A DNA stretch of 9,148 nt, taken from the NCBI GenBank assembly GCA_902494245.1, contig CABUSR010000058.1:1-9148 (forward strand), read 5' to 3'. Below the pieces are notes generated by a model. It saw nothing but the letters and a program-made list of their open reading frames with translations, did not search any database and was not told the DNA's origin. Origin of the DNA: an uncultured Collinsella sp. (GTDB lineage Bacteria; Actinomycetota; Coriobacteriia; Coriobacteriales; Coriobacteriaceae). The position numbers were made by a program, and so were the translations under genes. How positions within the stretch are numbered: position 1 is the stretch's first letter; each line of letters starts with the position of its first letter. Positions 6,272-9,148 of the stretch are shown piece by piece.

Positions 6272-8175
6272 TAGCAGCCCTCCTCTCGCGCGACCGTCTT
6301 GGATTTAGCAATGTCCGCGACGTTAGAAGGACCGCCCGAGCGACCGATTAGCAGGTCCACCAACTCGTCTGCCAGCGACTCAACCGTATAGAGCCCGCCG
6401 CGACGCAGCGGCACGCCCGCCTCCGTAAGCGCCAGCGCCATACGCTGGGCGGCGGGAACGCCCAAGCCGATCGACTTGAGCTCATCGGCATGCGCAAACA
6501 CCTGCGCGGGGGTTCCCTCGGCAAACACCGCGCCTTCGTTCATTACGACAATGCGGTCGCAGCAATTGGCCAGGTCATCCATACTATGCGAAACCATGAC
6601 AACGGTCAGGCCATCGCGGTGAAGTCGATCGATAAGCTCAAGGAAATCCCTGCGCGCAGCCGGATCGAGCCCCGCCATGGGTTCATCGAGCACCAGGACC
6701 TCGGGCTCCATGGCGAGCACGCCGGCGAATGCCACGCGCCGTTGCTGACCGCCCGAAAGCTCAAAGGGGTTCTTGTCGCCGACCGTGGAAAGATCGAGGC
6801 CCACGCGCGAGAGCGATGACTCGACACGACGGTCGACTTCATCTTGCGGCAAGCCAAGGTTATGCGGACCAAACGCCACGTCCTGCGCCACGGTTTCGGC
6901 AAATAGCTGGCGCTCGGGATACTGAAACACCACGCCGACCTTGGCCTTAACAGCGGCGGCGTCTTTCTTGTTTGATAGGTCGAGCCCCAGCGCGCAAACG
7001 CTTCCCTCCTGGGGACGAATCAAACCGTTGAGATGCTGGACCAGCGTCGACTTACCCGAACCGGTATGACCTGCCAAACCCAGGAACTCGCCGCGACGCA
7101 CCGTCAGCGATACATCACGCAGTGCCCACGGGCTGCTGGGGTCGTTTCCCCAGAGAGCCTGTTTGCTCGATGCGTCCGCAGTGGTCGAGCGCTTGTGCCA
7201 ACGGCGACGCTCGCGGGCACTCAGCGAATAGCTATACGAAACATGGGATAGTTCGATGACGGGCTCTGGTACGTTATCTTCGTTGTCTGCCGAAACCGTA
7301 CCGCCAACGATTTCCGATTGGGGTGTGGAAGACTGCCCCACGGTGCCTGCCCCACTTCGCTCGGCATAAGTCTGCGCAACCTCGGCGACCATATCCACCT
7401 CGCGCACCTGCGCGTGAACGGGCACGCCCTTCGCACGAAGCGCCATGCCCAAACGGCACGACGCCGGCATATCTAGGTTGAGCTCCGCGAGCTCATCTGC
7501 CCGCGTCAGAATCTCCTCGGGCGTGCCCAACATGGCAACTCGTCCCGCCTGAAACACCGCGATGCGATCTGCCTCGGCGGCTTCTTCCATAAAGTGCGTA
7601 ATCATCACGATGGTCATGCCGCGATCGTGCAACGCGCGGCAAGCCTTCATGAGACCCTTGCGTCCACGCGGATCGAGCATCGAGGAGGCCTCGTCCAATA
7701 TGAGCACGCGCGGTTCCATGGCAAGTACGCCGGCAAGCGCCACGCGCTGCTTTTGGCCGCCCGAAAGCGCATGGGTCTCGTGGCGCTCAAAGCCCACCAG
7801 GCCCACGCCCTTCAGCGCCTCGCGCACGCGCTGCGCAATTTGCGCCGATGGCACGCCAAGGTTTTCGGGACCAAACGCAACGTCATCTTCGACAAGCGTT
7901 GCCACCAGCTGGTCGTCGGGATTCTGGAATACCATGCCCGCGGTCGAACGAATGTCGTAGACCAGCTCGGGGTCGGACGCATCCATGCCGTTGATGCGTA
8001 CCGTGCCCGCATCGGGTTGCAACAGCGCATTCAGATGCTTGGCAAACGTCGACTTACCCGACCCATTGCCACCGAGGATGCAGAAAAACTCACCGTCCTC
8101 GATGTTCAGATGAACACCGTCGAGTGCCGACACGGCACCGTCATAGCTAAAGGAAACGCCCCGACACTCAATCAT
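6271..8175 (-). CDS. ecfA: Fused ECF transporter ATPase EcfA-EcfA'
   Basis: A 634-residue protein with two complete ABC ATPase domains, which together power ECF-type vitamin import. Domain 1 (about 1-235) has Walker A GGNGSGKST (35-43), Q-loop Gln84, signature LSGGQKQR (137-144), Walker B VLILDEAS (157-164) and switch His194. Domain 2 (about 306-565) has Walker A GHTGSGKST (369-377), Q-loop Gln418, signature LSGGQQRR (473-480), Walker B VLVLDEPM (493-500) and switch His530. Both Walker B glutamates are present, so both sites look active. The join (about 240-305) is acidic and Ser/Thr-rich and looks unstructured. In many bacteria these are two separate genes; here no stop or start separates them. 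The start at 8175 overlaps the ribU stop as ATGA, with AAAGG six bases upstream. Confidence 0.95.
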   Translation of the reverse strand: MIECRGVSFSYDGAVSALDGVHLNIEDGEFFCILGGNGSGKSTFAKHLNALLQPDAGTVRINGMDASDPELVYDIRSTAGMVFQNPDDQLVATLVEDDVAFGPENLGVPSAQIAQRVREALKGVGLVGFERHETHALSGGQKQRVALAGVLAMEPRVLILDEASSMLDPRGRKGLMKACRALHDRGMTIVMITHFMEEAAEADRIAVFQAGRVAMLGTPEEILTRADELAELNLDMPASCRLGMALRAKGVPVHAQVREVDMVAEVAQTYAERSGAGTVGQSSTPQSEIVGGTVSADNEDNVPEPVIELSHVSYSYSLSARERRRWHKRSTTADASSKQALWGNDPSSPWALRDVSLTVRRGEFLGLAGHTGSGKSTLVQHLNGLIRPQEGSVCALGLDLSNKKDAAAVKAKVGVVFQYPERQLFAETVAQDVAFGPHNLGLPQDEVDRRVESSLSRVGLDLSTVGDKNPFELSGGQQRRVAFAGVLAMEPEVLVLDEPMAGLDPAARRDFLELIDRLHRDGLTVVMVSHSMDDLANCCDRIVVMNEGAVFAEGTPAQVFAHADELKSIGLGVPAAQRMALALTEAGVPLRRGGLYTVESLADELVDLLIGRSGGPSNVADIAKSKTVAREEGC

Positions 8176-8762
8176 GCGCGGCCTTTGACCTGGTCCTTTT
8201 TAGGCGTGATGAGGTTGGAGACTGCTTTATACACCGCCAGCGTCAACACCGAGTTAAGCACGGTCTTGATAAGGTTGAACGGCAGCACAGCGGGAATCAT
8301 GAGCGGGGCGATCACATCGACCGAGCCATACCAGAACCAAACGCCAATAGTAAGGTTTGCGACCATAGACAGCGCCGTAGCGGCAATGACGCCGAACACC
8401 AGGCCAATCACGGCGCCCTTATAGGTGTGCATCTTCTGGTAGACGATAGCCGCGGGCAGAATATAACCCAGCGTGGCAACCAAGTTCATAAGCGCGCCGA
8501 CCCAGTCGCCCGTGGTGAGCGCATGAATGACGATCGCCATGGCGGCAACAGCAGTGCCGGCGCCAGGACCATACGCAAAACCGCACACCATCGCCGGCAC
8601 CAGCGACGGGTCATACGTCAAAAACGGCGCCGAAGGAAGGATGGGTAGCTGCACATACATAAACAACGCGCTCAAGGCACACATCAGCGCCATAGTAACG
8701 AGCTGTTTGGTGCTCCACCTATTCGTGTTCTCAAAATGGATATGCTGCGACTGTTCAGACAT
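8172..8762 (-). CDS. ribU: Riboflavin-specific ECF transporter S component RibU
   Basis: The membrane substrate-binding subunit that captures riboflavin for the Ecf module. The 196-residue protein begins MSEQSQHIHF. It has about six hydrophobic segments (around 20-40, 54-80, 88-107, 114-138, 148-165 and 168-184). The region FLTYDPSLVPAMVCGFAYGPGAG (47-69) resembles the conserved RibU loop with an acidic residue before (S)xxPA and GFxxGPxxG. The FMN riboswitch directly upstream makes riboflavin the expected substrate. The frame could start at 8783, but that ATG is part of the riboswitch P1 strand (GGATGAAA). The Met at 8762 has GAGGCAGGTG just upstream and is preferred. The C-terminus overlaps ecfA by 4 nt. 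Confidence 0.92.
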   Translation of the reverse strand: MSEQSQHIHFENTNRWSTKQLVTMALMCALSALFMYVQLPILPSAPFLTYDPSLVPAMVCGFAYGPGAGTAVAAMAIVIHALTTGDWVGALMNLVATLGYILPAAIVYQKMHTYKGAVIGLVFGVIAATALSMVANLTIGVWFWYGSVDVIAPLMIPAVLPFNLIKTVLNSVLTLAVYKAVSNLITPKKDQVKGRA

Positions 8763-8777
8763 AAGATCACCTGCCTC

Positions 8778-8954
8778 TTTCATCCGGACTCTAACCGTTG
8801 GTACTGGGATCTCACCAGTTCAGCCGGCATGCGAACCAACACACGCTCGGGTCGCGGACTCATCGGCTCGGCCGCAGACGCCTCGCCTGCGCCACGGCAC
8901 CCCTTTGGCACCGCCCGATTTACCGCCAGTGGGGAATTCCACCCCGCCCTGAAA
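8778..8954 (-). promoter_or_regulatory. FMN riboswitch (RFN element) in the ribU leader
   Basis: The minus strand matches the RFN consensus from end to end. The 5' block has GGGCGGGGTGGAATTCCCC (8949-8931) followed by ACTGGCGGTAAAT. The centre has GAGTCCGCGA, and the 3' block (8816-8778) has GGTGAGATCCCAG, ACCAACGGT, TAGAGTCCGGATGAAA. P1 closes with TTTCA at the 5' end and TGAAA at the 3' end. The element is about 177 nt, with a variable arm around 8843-8915. It binds FMN and normally shuts off riboflavin genes when flavin is plentiful. No terminator stem with a U run lies between the aptamer and ribU. The Shine-Dalgarno is within 10 nt of P1, which suggests control of translation initiation, or Rho-dependent control. 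Confidence 0.97.
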
Positions 8955-8965
8955 CAGCAATTGCA

Positions 8966-8993
8966 AGTGTAGCACGAGCAATCGTTCGCGCAA
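8966..8993 (-). promoter_or_regulatory. Candidate promoter for the riboswitch operon
   Basis: On the minus strand TTGCGC (8993-8988) and TACACT (8971-8966) are separated by 16 bp. Transcription would start near 8959, just before the first strand of riboswitch P1 at 8954. The hexamers match the sigma-70 consensus only at three and four positions, so the assignment rests mainly on location. Confidence 0.45.
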
Positions 8994-9044
8994 GTATGCC
9001 AAGGGTAATTTGTGGCGGAGATCAGTTGCCCCTTGATTATCAAC

Positions 9045-9095
9045 TTCATCCGAACACTTCCCACATTCATCCGAACATGTGCGGATGAATGTGGG
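9045..9095. repeat. TTCATCCG direct and inverted repeats with 14-bp hairpin arms
   Basis: The 12-mer TTCATCCGAACA occurs at 9045-9056 and again at 9066-9077, exactly 21 bp apart. The second copy is part of a perfect inverted repeat, CCCACATTCATCCG (9060-9073) with CGGATGAATGTGGG (9082-9095), around the 8-nt spacer AACATGTG. No T run follows on either strand. The 21-bp phase (about two helical turns) suits a protein-binding site, and the long stem suits a terminator of a gene beyond the right edge. It lies 50-100 bp upstream of the candidate ribU promoter. I see no gene from 8963 to 9148. Confidence 0.7.
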
Positions 9096-9110
9096 AACCC
9101 GATACCCTGA

Positions 9111-9129
9111 GGGCCGGACCGGCCGGCCC
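9111..9129. repeat. GC-rich inverted repeat near the right edge
   Basis: GGGCCGG (9111-9117) and CCGGCCC (9123-9129) form a perfect 7-bp stem around ACCGG. The stretch to the end is almost pure G and C and ends with GGAGG (9139-9143), which would suit a ribosome binding site of a plus-strand gene starting just outside the window. No start codon is visible, so that is only a possibility. Confidence 0.45.
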
Positions 9130-9148
9130 CGGGAGATCGGAGGACGGC

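Noticed and set aside
5480..6274. A 264-codon plus-strand open frame opposite ecfT
   Set aside because: The His/Arg/Gln-rich product is an antisense artefact; the minus-strand frame has clear EcfT motifs and start signals.
8845..8870. GATGAGTCC resembling part of a hammerhead ribozyme core
   Set aside because: It lies inside the RFN element next to the conserved CCGCGA, and no matching GAAA core with flanking stems is present.
9072..9084. CGAACATGTGCGG resembling a LexA (SOS) box
   Set aside because: Only the CGAAC half matches; the other half lacks GTTCG, and the repeat structure explains the sequence better.

Overview
The window is GC-rich, and every gene I can support lies on the minus strand, so transcription runs from high to low coordinates. 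The argC-argJ-argB-argD order, the fused two-domain Ecf ATPase and the general character of the proteins suggest a member of the Coriobacteriia, most likely a Collinsella-like gut actinobacterium. That assignment is inferred from protein appearance and was not tested by a search.

Two operons sit head to tail. The first begins at about 8.97 kb. A weak promoter candidate is followed by a textbook FMN (RFN) riboswitch, then a RibU-type riboflavin S component, a fused EcfA-EcfA' ATPase and EcfT. These three genes are translationally coupled through ATGA and TAATG overlaps. Two tandem paralogous proteins of the pyridoxamine 5'-phosphate oxidase-like FMN-binding fold follow within 30 and 54 nt. A very strong hairpin at 4438-4491 closes the unit. 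The set reads as a riboflavin uptake operon that also makes two probable flavin-binding proteins.

The second operon is argC, argJ, argB, argD, with argD running off the left edge. It encodes the cyclic route from glutamate to ornithine: ArgB phosphorylates N-acetylglutamate, ArgC reduces it, ArgD transaminates it, and ArgJ recycles the acetyl group. A 37-bp near-perfect dyad lies upstream of argC and is a candidate operator, perhaps for ArgR. The argC Shine-Dalgarno can be held in a small hairpin that competes with another. The 134-nt argC-argJ gap can fold into a multi-stem structure ending in a U6 run, which could be an internal attenuator.

The right edge (about 8.99-9.15 kb) has no gene I can support. 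It holds a repeated and inverted TTCATCCG element and a GC-rich hairpin. I found no mobile element, CRISPR array, tRNA or rRNA. The genes are mostly familiar. The points worth a second look are the regulatory structures, the two PNPOx-like genes under an FMN riboswitch, and a roughly 30-residue insertion in ArgD.
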